Positions 8,544 to 18,154 of a stretch of DNA of 56,576 nucleotides are shown in pieces. Positions within the stretch are counted from its first letter, which is position 1. Each line of letters starts with the position of its first letter. The notes beneath the pieces are model-generated. The model had not been told where the DNA came from. It did not search any database and saw only the letters and a list, made by a program, of their open reading frames with translations. The stretch is from Calothrix sp. HK-06. GTDB taxonomy: Bacteria; Cyanobacteriota; Cyanobacteriia; Cyanobacteriales; Nostocaceae. The position numbers and the translations under genes were made by a program. The stretch covers positions 1-56,576 of the forward strand of contig NZ_MRCD01000059.1 in the NCBI RefSeq assembly GCF_001904745.1, in the 5' to 3' direction.

Positions 8544-9532
8544 TTAACTAAATACTTAAATAAATCATCAATAATTGCGTTTGCAGCCAAAATACCGCTA
8601 CCAATCCAGTAGCTTGGGACTAAATATACTTTATTTTGTTTAACAGCTTTTAAATTTTGCCAAAGCGGATTTCTTGTTAGCTGTTCTAGTTTATTTTTAG
8701 CTCTTTCATTTCCTTGAGAGTTATTTTCAGCCGTCCAAATAAATATGACATCACCATCTGCTTTTTCTACTAATTCATTACTAATAGACATTTGAATTGG
8801 ATTGTTAAATAATTTTTCTGCCTCTATTGCAGTGAAATTTTGTGATTCTGGACGAGATAATCCAGCATCTTGTAAAATTGTACCGCAGAATGAATCGCGT
8901 AAATAAAGGTTGATTCTATCAGGATAAACTCGTACTACCGAAACTTTGAGAGAAGGATTATTTATTTTCTGTTTTAAGTCCTTAAGACGACGGTAGTATT
9001 TATCGATGACTTGTTGACCAACTTCTTTTTTATCTAATGCCACACTCATTTTTTGAAATACATCTTTCCACAGACCGCTATGTTCAGATTTAAACAGCAC
9101 AGTTGGCGCCATTTCTGAAATATGAGAATAAATTGATTGCTGATAGTCAGTCCCTAAAATCAAATCTGGTTTGGTTGCGAGAATACTTTCTAAATTTGGT
9201 TCACCAGCTTTCCCAATATTTTCCACTCCTACAAACTGCTCCTGTAAGTACGAGTTAAAATCAGATAAAACGGCGCCAACTGGCTTAATTCCCAGTGCGA
9301 GTGCATTTTCAAATGACGCATCATCTATATTTACAAGTCGTGTAAACTTTTCGGGGATACAGGTAGTTCCGGCAGCGTGTCCAACATTACGACAAGATAC
9401 GTTTGTGGTTTGATTAACACGGATAGAATTACCTCTATAACAAGCAACAGTCAGCAGCAAGCTGCAAAGTATCACAGTCCCAAATCGCAACCAGTAAGTA
9501 AAGCCTTTCATTTTTATACATTGGTTATTCAT
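8540..9532 (-). CDS. FecB-type iron-siderophore binding lipoprotein
   Basis: A 330-residue periplasmic binding lipoprotein of the FecB class. The lipobox LLTVAC follows a hydrophobic helix. The mature protein carries the FecB pattern: RLVNIDDASFENALALGIKP near residue 64, then NLESILATKPDLILG and a C-terminal LWQNLKAVKQNKVYLVPSYW. An ATG at 9511 (MKGFTYW) is a credible alternative start, because the seven extra residues precede the basic signal region. It is the first gene of the operon with the heterodimeric exporter. Pairing an import binding protein with exporters is odd; more likely it serves the FecCD/FecE system at 14475-17377, which has no binding protein of its own. Confidence 0.87.
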   Translation of the reverse strand: MNNQCIKMKGFTYWLRFGTVILCSLLLTVACYRGNSIRVNQTTNVSCRNVGHAAGTTCIPEKFTRLVNIDDASFENALALGIKPVGAVLSDFNSYLQEQFVGVENIGKAGEPNLESILATKPDLILGTDYQQSIYSHISEMAPTVLFKSEHSGLWKDVFQKMSVALDKKEVGQQVIDKYYRRLKDLKQKINNPSLKVSVVRVYPDRINLYLRDSFCGTILQDAGLSRPESQNFTAIEAEKLFNNPIQMSISNELVEKADGDVIFIWTAENNSQGNERAKNKLEQLTRNPLWQNLKAVKQNKVYLVPSYWIGSGILAANAIIDDLFKYLVK

Positions 9533-9711
9533 TAATGCTATGTATTATTGAATGTTGGTACACAATAACTATGAACATGCTAGTAAATATTTATACAAGT
9601 CAGCTAGTTAACACAAACATAAGACTAGCCAGAAAAGTTAGTATTAAGCTTTTTTTGTTGATACTCATCTTTTTTAGCTAGTAGTTTGTGTCATCAATCG
9701 TGTCTCTATAT

Positions 9712-12279
9712 TTAAAACTCTATTGCAAAAGAACCAATTAGTGTTAAAGGTTCACCATAGTAAACACCTAAACGACTACTGTCAGAACCTATAAAGTAAG
9801 TTTTATCGAAAAGATTGCGAATATTTAAAGCGGCTCTCCAATTATCGCGCTTGTAGTATAGTGCCGCATCAGTACGAACGTAACTAGGAAGCACATAACT
9901 ATTATCTAAGTCCCCAAAGCGATCACCAACAAAAAATATTCCAAGACCAAATCCTAATCCCTGTAAAGTACCTTTTTGCAATTCGTAAGTTGTCCACAAA
10001 GAAGCTGCGTGTTCTGGTATATTATCTCGGCGCCGACCTTCGAGACCAGTAGTATCTTTGCTCACAAATGCGTCTATATAACCATAGGATGCGATAACTT
10101 TCCAACCAGGGGTAATTTCGCCAGCAATGTCAAATTCAATACCACGGCTTGTTTGCTCCCCGGTTTGAATTGAGTCATTTTGGTCAGATGAATTGGGGTC
10201 GTCAACAGTCACATTTTGTTTGCGGAGGTCATATAATGCTAACGTGGCGCTTAAATTGCGAGTAATATCAGCTTTAACACCTACTTCAAATTGTCTTCCT
10301 GTCTCTGGTTTAAATGGTTGACCATTTCCGTTGCGACTGAAACCAAAGCTGGGTTCAAATGAGGTTGCATAAGATGCGTAAAGCGAGATATTCTGAGATG
10401 GTTGATAGACTATTCCTAAGCGCGGACTAAAATTACTATCTGATTGTGTAAATTCTTGCTTTTCTTCACCTAAATTCCGCGTGCTACGACTTTGCTCAAA
10501 AATATCAAATCGTCCTCCTGCAAGTAATTTGAGTTGGGGAGTGAGTTCGATTTGGTCTTGGATGTAAAAGCCATATTTATCAAGACTATCATCGCGGAAG
10601 AAATTTAATATGGATTGCTTAGGATACTCCAAACCTGTGTAAACTGGATTAAAAATATTGAGAGATGAGTAAGGTTCAAAGTCTCCGAAAGTTCCATTTT
10701 CCGTATTTTTAGTATAATCAAATCCAAAGAGCAATTTATGTTTAATAGAACCTGTCGAGAAATTTCCAACCACATTTGTCTGAACAGAATAAGCATTATC
10801 TCGACGTTCAGAAAAATAGCTCAATCTACTCAACTCACCCGTTTCTTCATCGAGAGAGTCGCGCAAAGGATAATAACGTGCTAAATTCACAAATTGCGAG
10901 CGAAAGGAATTTCTAATTGACCATCGGTCATTAAACTTATGGTCGAGTAAATAACTAAAATTAGTTACATTAATTTCCACATTCTGAAATGGCTCACCTA
11001 AAAACCTTTCCCGTGGTAAGTTTGCTGGACGATTACCTATTGCTACCGTACCATCATCAGATGTTCGAGTTTCCTGAAGCCAATTACCATTTAAAGTTAG
11101 CGTTGTTTGAGGTGAGAGTGCAAATTTAAATTTAGGAGCAAGAAATAAACGCTCTGAATTCACAAAGTCTCGAAAACTTCCCGCATTTTCATAAAAAGCG
11201 TTAAAGCGATAAAGTACACTCTTACTATCATTGAGTGGCCCAGATAAATCTACTGCACCTCGATAAGTGCTAAAACTTCCAACAGTTCCCTCAAACGAAT
11301 AAAATGGTTGAGCTAAAGGTTGTTTGGAAACTAAATTGACCAATCCTCCTGGTGGTGCATCACCAAACAACACTGAAGCAGGCCCTTTGAGAACTTCAAT
11401 CCGTTCAATATCCGCAGTTTCAATAAGACCACCAAAATCTTGATACGAACGAATACCATCCTGAAATATATTCGCTTCAAAACCACGTAAAGAAATGTAC
11501 TCGCTAAAACCTTGGTAGTAACCAGCATTAGTAGAACCACTAACATTTTCCAGTGCATCTCTAACGCGAATTGTTCCTTGGTCTTCTAACACTTCGCGCG
11601 GTATAACTTGAATTGACTGAGGTATATCACGAATAGGTGTATCAGTTCTAGTAGCGCTTGACGCTTCATCTGCACGATAACTTTCTTGGTCTCCTGTAAC
11701 CACTAATTCAATAGGTTCTTGATTTTCAACTTTGGGTTCTTCAGGTTTTGGTTGTTGAGTTTGTGTTTCTGGTGTTTGGTTGGCTGGTGGTTGCGGCGCC
11801 TCGGTTATTGGTACACTTGATGTAACACCAAAAATTAAACCTTCATCACCCTCAAATAACTCCACCGCAGGTAAACTTCCCGAACTTGTGACTGTTACCC
11901 GCACAGTATTTGTATCTACATTATTAACTGTTACTGAGGTAATATCTTTTGTCGGATTATCTTGCCGAAATGTATCACCACTCGTTAGACGTAACTGAGC
12001 ATTTGTGATATCAGCAATGAAAGTATTTCCTTCGCTTTTATTAACAGGTTGCAGCTTATCACCTTGGGTTGTCTCTAAAATAATATCAAATCCCTTGTCT
12101 GTATTATTCAACCGCACACCTGTAATTTGAATTGTAGCTTGGGAAATATTTAGGGCAGAAGCAGATGGTAGAATTTTTCTCTTTATGAGTTCTGTTTTCA
12201 CCTCTGCCCGCGCGGGTAATGTAGTAAAAGCAACACTAACAACTATTGTCCAAACCAGTTTTTGCAGGTGACTTGCCAT
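9712..12279 (-). CDS. TonB-dependent siderophore receptor with AMIN domain
   Basis: An 855-residue outer-membrane receptor. It has a signal peptide ending in ARA (about residue 25) and an AMIN domain at about residues 45-155, a common cyanobacterial addition. A Pro/Gln/Glu-rich linker and a likely TonB box IELVVTG come next. The plug contains DIPQSIQVIPREVL and RIEVLKGPASVLFGDAPPGG. The 22-strand barrel ends in phenylalanine (GSFAIEF), as expected for barrel insertion. It should bind a ferric siderophore outside the cell and import it with energy from TonB-ExbB-ExbD encoded at 18.4-21.7 kb. An AraC regulator lies immediately upstream, with a repeat operator and a Fur-like site in between. Ligand unknown. 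Confidence 0.95.
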   Translation of the reverse strand: MASHLQKLVWTIVVSVAFTTLPARAEVKTELIKRKILPSASALNISQATIQITGVRLNNTDKGFDIILETTQGDKLQPVNKSEGNTFIADITNAQLRLTSGDTFRQDNPTKDITSVTVNNVDTNTVRVTVTSSGSLPAVELFEGDEGLIFGVTSSVPITEAPQPPANQTPETQTQQPKPEEPKVENQEPIELVVTGDQESYRADEASSATRTDTPIRDIPQSIQVIPREVLEDQGTIRVRDALENVSGSTNAGYYQGFSEYISLRGFEANIFQDGIRSYQDFGGLIETADIERIEVLKGPASVLFGDAPPGGLVNLVSKQPLAQPFYSFEGTVGSFSTYRGAVDLSGPLNDSKSVLYRFNAFYENAGSFRDFVNSERLFLAPKFKFALSPQTTLTLNGNWLQETRTSDDGTVAIGNRPANLPRERFLGEPFQNVEINVTNFSYLLDHKFNDRWSIRNSFRSQFVNLARYYPLRDSLDEETGELSRLSYFSERRDNAYSVQTNVVGNFSTGSIKHKLLFGFDYTKNTENGTFGDFEPYSSLNIFNPVYTGLEYPKQSILNFFRDDSLDKYGFYIQDQIELTPQLKLLAGGRFDIFEQSRSTRNLGEEKQEFTQSDSNFSPRLGIVYQPSQNISLYASYATSFEPSFGFSRNGNGQPFKPETGRQFEVGVKADITRNLSATLALYDLRKQNVTVDDPNSSDQNDSIQTGEQTSRGIEFDIAGEITPGWKVIASYGYIDAFVSKDTTGLEGRRRDNIPEHAASLWTTYELQKGTLQGLGFGLGIFFVGDRFGDLDNSYVLPSYVRTDAALYYKRDNWRAALNIRNLFDKTYFIGSDSSRLGVYYGEPLTLIGSFAIEF

Positions 12280-12302
12280 GACTCCTCACAACCAAAATAA
12301 AA

Positions 12303-12326
12303 ATTAATAATATTTCTCAACTAAAA
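12303..12326. promoter_or_regulatory. Fur-like site upstream of the receptor
   Basis: The stretch AATAATATTTCTCAAC resembles the AT-rich FurA sites described in Anabaena (AAATAAATTCTCAATAAAT-like). It lies 25-50 bases before the receptor start. Similarity is by eye, so it is tentative. Confidence 0.35.
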
Positions 12327-12395
12327 ACAGGCTTGCACCCAAAGAACTATTATTAAGAAGCTTACAGGAAACCCCTTGATTGTGGATAATGGCAA

Positions 12396-12437
12396 TGAAC
12401 GCTAAACGGAATTTTTTGAACGCTATGCGGAATTTTT
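12396..12437. promoter_or_regulatory. Tandem 21-bp repeat, candidate operator of the AraC regulator
   Basis: Two directly adjacent 21-base units (12396-12416 and 12417-12437) both begin TGAACGCTA and end CGGAATTTTT, differing only at two middle bases. A 21-base period places both units on one DNA face, the layout used by AraC-family proteins. The second unit overlaps the last codons and the stop of the regulator gene itself. It lies about 120-160 bases upstream of the receptor start. Confidence 0.65.
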
Positions 12438-13412
12438 CCAATTAATCAAATATTGCTTAGGATTGGCGCCAAACTTTTTCCGAAAAGCTGTGGCAAAATA
12501 GCTGCGACTAGCAAAACCAACGCAAGATGCAACTTCTGCAATACTCATATCCCCTATAAGTAATAACTGCTGCGCTTTCTCCAAACGGTAATTATGTAAA
12601 TATCCAAACACTGTTGTGCCAAAGCATTGACGAAACCCACGCTTGAGAGTGCAGTCATTTAGTCCCGCAATTCTCGCCAATTCCATCAACGACGGTGGAT
12701 CATCTAATCTCTGTAATAAAATCTTTTTGGCATAATGGATACGCTCAATATCATCATTTTTCAACTTCGGAGTATCTTTTTTATCCTTGCGTTCGGCTAA
12801 ATCTGCTTCGACAAGCAAGCTCATCAACTCAAACACTTTACTTTCTAAATATATTCTTTTAGTTGTTCCTTGATAAGGACAATGTAAAATTTGTTGTAAT
12901 ACTACCTGCATCGCAGATGTAATAGTGCCTGCACTGCTGTAATACAAATCATCAGTATTCCTAATTAGATGCGCGAGTTCGCAAGGTAGTTGTCCAGTAC
13001 TATCTCCTAAAAACGAAAGAAAAGTTTCTGGATTTAAATGAACATTTATACTAATTACCCTCTCGGATGACTGAGTTTCAAAAGCCTCTTTAGGCGCCAT
13101 TCCGCTACCATATAAAGCATATTGCCCAGAACCAAAAGAAAAATCATCACTTAGATAATTTCCAGACAAAAATATACTGTATTCCAAAACATGCTCACGT
13201 TCTGGTAACTTGAGACAAATATTATCATGGAACTGACAATCGTTTATCTCTAACTCAATTCCCGAACGTAACTCAATACTTCGACAAGTTCCTTCAGCTA
13301 ACTCCAGAGGATAATTCCATATCCAGTCTGACTCATCTTTCGCATCATATTGATATCCAGTCTTAGGTGTAAACAAATTCCAATAATCGCTTTGTGAAAT
13401 AATGATTGTCAT
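12423..13412 (-). CDS. AraC-family regulator, PchR-like
   Basis: A 329-residue transcription factor. The C-terminal hundred residues form the double helix-turn-helix of the AraC family: LMELARIAGLNDCTLKRGFR for the first motif and SIAEVASCVGFASRSYFATA followed by FRKKFGANPKQY for the second. The N-terminal part is of the type seen in PchR, which senses ferric siderophore in Pseudomonas. It sits directly upstream of the receptor in the same direction, so it probably activates receptor expression when the siderophore is present. Its last codons run into the tandem repeat that is the best candidate for its own operator. The effector is inferred from family and context only. Confidence 0.88.
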   Translation of the reverse strand: MTIIISQSDYWNLFTPKTGYQYDAKDESDWIWNYPLELAEGTCRSIELRSGIELEINDCQFHDNICLKLPEREHVLEYSIFLSGNYLSDDFSFGSGQYALYGSGMAPKEAFETQSSERVISINVHLNPETFLSFLGDSTGQLPCELAHLIRNTDDLYYSSAGTITSAMQVVLQQILHCPYQGTTKRIYLESKVFELMSLLVEADLAERKDKKDTPKLKNDDIERIHYAKKILLQRLDDPPSLMELARIAGLNDCTLKRGFRQCFGTTVFGYLHNYRLEKAQQLLLIGDMSIAEVASCVGFASRSYFATAFRKKFGANPKQYLINWKNSA

Positions 13413-13456
13413 TGAATAGATTTAATAAAAAATGAACAGGACGCGCAAACCATCTT

Positions 13457-13852
13457 TTAATCAGCAGTAGCAGGCGGAATTTGAGCAACAATAGCATTTT
13501 GTAAAAGTTCAGGGAAATTTTTCCAAGCTATGGCGCCTTTACGGCTGTTAATATATAGCTTCATAAAATCTAGTAATGCTGTATTAGCATTTCCTTCATG
13601 GGAAATATCCGTAAAAAGATAAGTGGGCTTTTTCGCATTATTGACAGCGACAACACAGCCACGACTACATGCCCATAAGCATTCTACAGCCTCAATTTCT
13701 AACAATTCTGACTGTAGCTGCTCACTACATAAAGTTTCAGACAAAGCATTTAACTGATCTAGTAATATTGAGCCATCGGATATTTGACCTTCTGCCAGTT
13801 CCTCTGATGAGCGATGACAAGATTTACAGACTAGTAATTTGTGTTTAGACAT
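13457..13852 (-). CDS. DUF1636 putative metal-binding protein
   Basis: A 131-residue cytoplasmic protein of the DUF1636 type, recognised by the N-terminal CKSCHR, the middle ECLWACSRGCVVAV and the pattern KPTYLF. The spaced cysteines (two near residue 10, three near 75-80) suggest metal or Fe-S binding in a thioredoxin-like fold. It lies 44 bases upstream of the AraC regulator on the same strand, probably in one transcript. Relatives often neighbour cobalamin or siderophore receptor genes. Its exact role is unknown. Confidence 0.75.
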   Translation of the reverse strand: MSKHKLLVCKSCHRSSEELAEGQISDGSILLDQLNALSETLCSEQLQSELLEIEAVECLWACSRGCVVAVNNAKKPTYLFTDISHEGNANTALLDFMKLYINSRKGAIAWKNFPELLQNAIVAQIPPATAD

Positions 13853-14026
13853 ACATTTATATATTTTAACGTTGGCTTACGGTGCCAAGTCTTACCAAAA
13901 ACAAGAGCAATGCACAGGCGGGACACCTATACTATATGAGAAAAATTACTACTAAATTACTTTACCATATTGCTCGTTAAAGAAGCTACCACGCACCAAA
14001 TTTCTGGTTTTCTCCATTTTTGGGTA

Positions 14027-14146
14027 TTAACGAATCAAAGCCAGCGTACCAATGACAATTAAAATAGTTCCGAGCATCACTTGTAGTGTTAGTTGTTCTT
14101 TGAGAAAAATAAAAGTCAATCTGCCAAAACTGGATGCTCCCAGCAT
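14027..14146 (-). pseudogene. DMT/SMR-type transporter, C-terminal remnant
   Basis: A minus-strand frame reads FIFLKEQLTLQVMLGTILIV then IGTLALIR and stop. This is the usual last helix and hairpin of EamA/DMT or small multidrug-resistance transporters. Nothing upstream continues it, so only the final 39 codons survive. The rest of 13853-14474 shows no gene. Confidence 0.55.
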
Positions 14147-14455
14147 TTGGGGTGGTTCTAGGCGCCGTATTCACGGTTTTCTTTTAGGAATGGTAGGTGC
14201 TGGAGTTAGCAAAACAATATTTGGGGGTTCCAGACCATGATGTTGAACGCTCGTGTTAAATGCTGCTGTTAACAGGTCAGATGGAGGCGCCTCTTGAACT
14301 CTTACCTGCTCTTTTCTCTGTGTAGTCTGTGGTGAAAAAGCATAATATCACAGTTTCTTGATAATTTTTATTATTTTTTGATTTTGTTATGATGTGGCGC
14401 CTTGTGTATTCAAATTAATGATAAGTTATGTTATTAAATATAATAGGTGACTTAA

Positions 14456-14474
14456 AAGTAATTCTCAATAATTA
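14456..14474. promoter_or_regulatory. Fur-like site before the FecCD operon
   Basis: AAGTAATTCTCAATAATTA lies immediately before the ATG at 14475. It is a close visual match to the FurA-box pattern described for Anabaena. A repressor bound here would block the operon under iron sufficiency. Confidence 0.5.
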
Positions 14475-15506
14475 ATGAGTAAATCAACCTCATCTTTGGG
14501 GAGAAATTTTCTATCGTCGCTAAGTTTGCCTGTTGGAGGTTTAATTTTAGCGACAACTGCTCTCCTGGTATGTTTAGTTTTCAGCGTCTCATTTGGCGCC
14601 GCTGATATTCCGCTGCCTCAGATATTAAGTGCTTTTACCCAGTTTGATGGTTCTAGAGAACACCTAATTATTCAGACTGTACGTTTACCACGTTCGATAA
14701 TTGCCATGCTGGTAGGTGCCGCAATGGCTACTGCGGGTGCAATAATGCAAGGTATAACTCGTAACCCGCTAGCTGACCCTGGTATTTTAGGTGTTAATGC
14801 AGGCGCCGCGTTTGCTGTGGTAATTAGTATTTTTGCGTTTGGTGCTTCAACTCCAAGCACCTATATTTGGTATGCATTTGCAGGCGCCGGAGTAACAGTT
14901 GTTAGTGTATACTTCCTTGCATCGTTGGGACGTAGTGGTGTTACCCCTCTCAATCTTACTATCGCAGGCGCCGCTGTGAGTGCGTTGCTTGCTTCCTTAA
15001 CTACAGGTGTTCTCATTGTCAGTCAACGCACTTTAGAAGAAATCCGCTTTTGGCTAGCTGGCTCTTTAGCTGGTATTGATGAAAGCATTATTGCTCAAAT
15101 ACTGCCTTATATAATTATTGGTTTGATAATTGCATTCGCCTTATCTAGACAAATTACAATTTTAAGTCTTGGGGAGGATGTGGCGAAAGGATTAGGGCAA
15201 CAAACTTTATGGGTAAAAATTGCAGGTGCCGTTAGTGTTCTACTTTTAGAAGGTGCTGCGGTAGCTGCTGCTGGGTCAATAGGATTTATTGGTTTAGTTG
15301 TTCCTCATATTGTTCGTTTTATAGTAGGCACTGATTATCGTTGGATTTTACCTTATAGTGCCATTTTTGGAGCAATCTTACTTTTGGGTTCTGATGTCTT
15401 AGCACGATTGGTAATTAGACCCCAAGAAATTCCCGTTGGAGTTATGACCGCTTTAGTTGGGGCGCCGTTCTTTGTTTATTTAGCGAAAAAGAAGGTGAAA
15501 AAGTGA
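14475..15506 (+). CDS. FecCD-family iron-siderophore permease, first subunit
   Basis: A 343-residue permease with about nine or ten membrane segments and the FecCD family patterns: RLPRSIIAMLVGAAMATAG near residue 75, RNPLADPGILGVNAGAAF near 95, and the coupling loop GFIGLVVPHIVRF near 275. The stop overlaps the start of the next permease by 4 bases, so translation is coupled. With the second permease and the ATPase it makes a complete FecCDE-type inner-membrane importer for ferric siderophores. Six GGCGCC palindromes fall within this gene. Confidence 0.92.
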   Translation: MSKSTSSLGRNFLSSLSLPVGGLILATTALLVCLVFSVSFGAADIPLPQILSAFTQFDGSREHLIIQTVRLPRSIIAMLVGAAMATAGAIMQGITRNPLADPGILGVNAGAAFAVVISIFAFGASTPSTYIWYAFAGAGVTVVSVYFLASLGRSGVTPLNLTIAGAAVSALLASLTTGVLIVSQRTLEEIRFWLAGSLAGIDESIIAQILPYIIIGLIIAFALSRQITILSLGEDVAKGLGQQTLWVKIAGAVSVLLLEGAAVAAAGSIGFIGLVVPHIVRFIVGTDYRWILPYSAIFGAILLLGSDVLARLVIRPQEIPVGVMTALVGAPFFVYLAKKKVKK

Positions 15507-16546
15507 AATCACTCGTTATTCGTTCTCCCAAACTTGGTATTTCTTTAAGATTGCAACGCCAAGTTCCTGGTATATTTATTATCTTGACAGTAATTACTCT
15601 TGCGGCAATGGTAATTAATACCTCCGTTGGAGAATACCCGACTCCACCGTTGATTGTAATTCAAACTGTTTTAGGAATAGATACGGGAAACCCTGATTAT
15701 GCGTTTGTAATTAATACCTTAAGATTACCGAGAACATTAACAGCTTGCTTAGTGGGTATAGCACTGGCAATTTCTGGAACGATTATGCAAGGTTTAACTA
15801 AAAATCCTTTAGCTGATCCTGGCATTATTGGTGTAAACGCAGGCGCCAGTTTAGCGGCTGTTAGTTTAATAGTACTATTGCCTAGCTTTTCTGTAGGAGT
15901 TTTACCATTATCTGCCTTTGCTGGTGCGTTACTGACTTCTTTATTAATTTATTTATTGGCATGGGATAAAGGAACTCATCCCATTAAATTAATTTTGATT
16001 GGTGTGGGAATTGCCGCTGTTGCAAGTGCTTTTACTAGTCTGATGGTGACATTCGGAAATATATATGATGTCAGTCAAGCTTTGGTTTGGTTAGCGGGTA
16101 GTGTTTATGGTCGAACTTGGGAACAGGTTTTTTCTTTACTACCTTGGATAGTTGTATTCGTACCTTTATCTATAGTCAAGGCGCCGCAATTGAACACTCT
16201 CAACTTAGGAGATGATATTGCTAAAGGGTTAGGTAGTCGGGTGGAATGGCAACGCACTTTTTTACTATTAATAAGTGCTGCACTTTCAGGAGCAGCAATA
16301 GCAACCGCTGGAACAATTGGTTTTATTGGTTTAATTGCTCCCCACATCGCGCGGCAGTTAGTTGGTGCAAATCATCAAGGTTTAATTCCAGTCGCAGGAA
16401 TGACAGGTGCCATGATTGTAGTACTATCTGATTTTATTGGACGCACTATTTTTGCTCCGATAGAATTACCCTGTGGTATCGTCACCGCTGTAATTGGGGC
16501 GCCGTATTTTGTGTATTTATTAGTCAAAAGTCGTAAATCTTTATAA
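15503..16546 (+). CDS. FecCD-family iron-siderophore permease, second subunit
   Basis: A 347-residue permease starting with GTG in the overlap GTGA with the previous gene. Family patterns include RLPRTLTACLVGIALAISG, KNPLADPGIIGVNAGASL and GFIGLIAPHIARQLVGANHQ, the cytoplasmic loop that contacts the ATPase. Two different permeases in tandem point to a heterodimeric channel, as in FecCD and FepDG. The ATPase starts 4 bases after its stop. No binding protein is encoded in this operon. Confidence 0.92.
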   Translation: MKSLVIRSPKLGISLRLQRQVPGIFIILTVITLAAMVINTSVGEYPTPPLIVIQTVLGIDTGNPDYAFVINTLRLPRTLTACLVGIALAISGTIMQGLTKNPLADPGIIGVNAGASLAAVSLIVLLPSFSVGVLPLSAFAGALLTSLLIYLLAWDKGTHPIKLILIGVGIAAVASAFTSLMVTFGNIYDVSQALVWLAGSVYGRTWEQVFSLLPWIVVFVPLSIVKAPQLNTLNLGDDIAKGLGSRVEWQRTFLLLISAALSGAAIATAGTIGFIGLIAPHIARQLVGANHQGLIPVAGMTGAMIVVLSDFIGRTIFAPIELPCGIVTAVIGAPYFVYLLVKSRKSL

Positions 16547-16549
16547 AAC

Positions 16550-17377
16550 ATGTCAAACTTAATAACAGCAAATAATCTAACTCTTGGTTATGATAACGCG
16601 ACGATTATCAAAAATCTTGATTTGACCATACCCCAAGGACAAATCACAGCATTAGTCGGCGCCAACGGTTGTGGCAAATCTACATTATTACGAGGATTAG
16701 CAAGATTACTTAAACCTAGCGCTGGAACAGTATATTTAAATTCAGCAGATATATTTAAATTATCTACTAAAGATGTCGCTAAACAATTGGGAATACTCAC
16801 TCAAGGGCCAGTGGCGCCGGAAGGTTTAACAGTTCGCGACTTAGTAACATGTGGACGTTTCCCGTATCAAAACTGGTTACAACAATGGACAAAAGAAGAT
16901 GAACGCTTGGTAGAAGTAGCTTTAGAAACAACTGGGATAAAAGAACTTGGTGAACGTGAATTAGATACTTTATCTGGTGGACAAAGACAACGCGCGTGGA
17001 TTGCAATGGCATTAGCGCAGGACACAAATATTTTACTACTAGATGAACCAACTACTTTTTTAGATTTGGCACATCAAATTGAAGTGTTAGATTTATTATA
17101 TGATTTAAATCAAAATCAACAGCGAACAATAGTTATGGTGCTGCACGATTTAAATCAAGCTTGTCGTTATGCTGATTATCTTGTTGCTGTTAAAGGGGGG
17201 ACAATTTTTGCAGCAGGTAGACCAGAAGTTGTGATGACACAAGACATGGTGTTGGAAGTATTTGGTTTGGAATGTCGAGTTGTACTTGACCCAGTAGCAG
17301 AGACACCTATGTGTGTACCAATTGGGGGAAGGGGAAGAAAATTGGCAACGGATGTAACGGATGTAACGGATAGGTAA
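16550..17377 (+). CDS. FecE/FepC-type ATPase of the siderophore importer
   Basis: A 275-residue cytoplasmic ATPase. Motifs: Walker [11 protein letters not shown]-loop in [16 protein letters not shown], signature [10 protein letters not shown], Walker [13 protein letters not shown] and switch histidine in [13 protein letters not shown], the last typical of the iron-siderophore/B12 importer ATPases. It closes the three-gene permease operon and is the only importer ATPase in the window, so it may also serve the orphan FecCD at 3883. The last codons run into a GATGTAACG repeat (TDVTDVTDR), which looks like repeat invasion of the 3' end. Confidence 0.93.
   Translation: MSNLITANNLTLGYDNATIIKNLDLTIPQGQITALVGANGCGKSTLLRGLARLLKPSAGTVYLNSADIFKLSTKDVAKQLGILTQGPVAPEGLTVRDLVTCGRFPYQNWLQQWTKEDERLVEVALETTGIKELGERELDTLSGGQRQRAWIAMALAQDTNILLLDEPTTFLDLAHQIEVLDLLYDLNQNQQRTIVMVLHDLNQACRYADYLVAVKGGTIFAAGRPEVVMTQDMVLEVFGLECRVVLDPVAETPMCVPIGGRGRKLATDVTDVTDR
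17344..17372. repeat. ATGTAACGG tandem repeat at the 3' end of the ATPase gene
   Basis: GGCAACGGATGTAACGGATG continues with another ATGTAACGG unit. It belongs to a small dispersed family also present at 18301-18405 and 28690-28722. Here it encodes the last residues of the ATPase. Confidence 0.8.
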
Positions 17378-17449
17378 TTTTAGATAATATATTAGATGAA
17401 AAATTTATGATACAGTTGCATTAGTAATGGAACGCAGGCAGAGGGTTAT

Positions 17450-18154
17450 ATGGCACTAAGAGATCACTTCCGACCTCCATTAAGTACCAGGCGCCACTGG
17501 CACAGTTTTCATAATGCTTGGTCAACATATCTTGCAGACGACCTAAATCAATCTCTTCCAGAGGGTTATTTTGCAGAACCAAACGCTCAATTTGGTATTG
17601 AAATTGATGTAGCAACTTTTAGCGAACAAATTCCTATCAATTTAGAGCGCAAAACCCTGGAATCACAAGCATGGGCGCCAAGCTCACCCACTGCTACTCT
17701 GCCGTTCCAATTAACTACAGATATCGTTGAAATACAAATTTTTAATACTCAAGCAGGTCCAACGCTCGTTGGTGCTATTGAATTAATTAGTCCTAGTAAT
17801 AAAGACCGTCCAGCGCAACGCTCTGCATTTACTTCTAAATGCCAAACCTATCTTCAACAAGGGGTTGGGCTAATAATAGTCGATATTGTTACAACACTAA
17901 ACGCTAATTTGCACAACGAGTTAATGAATCGTTTAAATTTGCAAATTAACCCATCAGACGCGCGGTTATATGCTGTTGCGTATCAAGTTACTCAAAACGA
18001 ATCACCGTACCTCAATTTATGGCAAGAAGCGTTTACAATTGGGGGTAGCCTTCCAATTTTGCCCCTATTTTTAAAAGGTGGCTTTTATTTACCAATTAAT
18101 CTTGAACAAACCTACCATTACACCTGTGTTCGGCAACGAATTCCTGAATTATAA
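17450..18154 (+). CDS. DUF4058-family protein
   Basis: A 234-residue protein beginning MALRDHFRPPLSTRRHWHSF and continuing ...GYFAEPNAQFGIEIDVATF, the hallmark of a DUF4058-type family that is much expanded in cyanobacteria. The middle part (VEIQIFN, VGAIELISPSNKDRP, TYLQQGVGLIIVDIV) looks like a restriction-endonuclease-like core, with a possible acidic residue in AIELISPSNK. The function is unknown. It has no evident link to iron transport. Its 3' end forms one copy of the duplicated 120-bp junction. Confidence 0.75.
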   Translation: MALRDHFRPPLSTRRHWHSFHNAWSTYLADDLNQSLPEGYFAEPNAQFGIEIDVATFSEQIPINLERKTLESQAWAPSSPTATLPFQLTTDIVEIQIFNTQAGPTLVGAIELISPSNKDRPAQRSAFTSKCQTYLQQGVGLIIVDIVTTLNANLHNELMNRLNLQINPSDARLYAVAYQVTQNESPYLNLWQEAFTIGGSLPILPLFLKGGFYLPINLEQTYHYTCVRQRIPEL

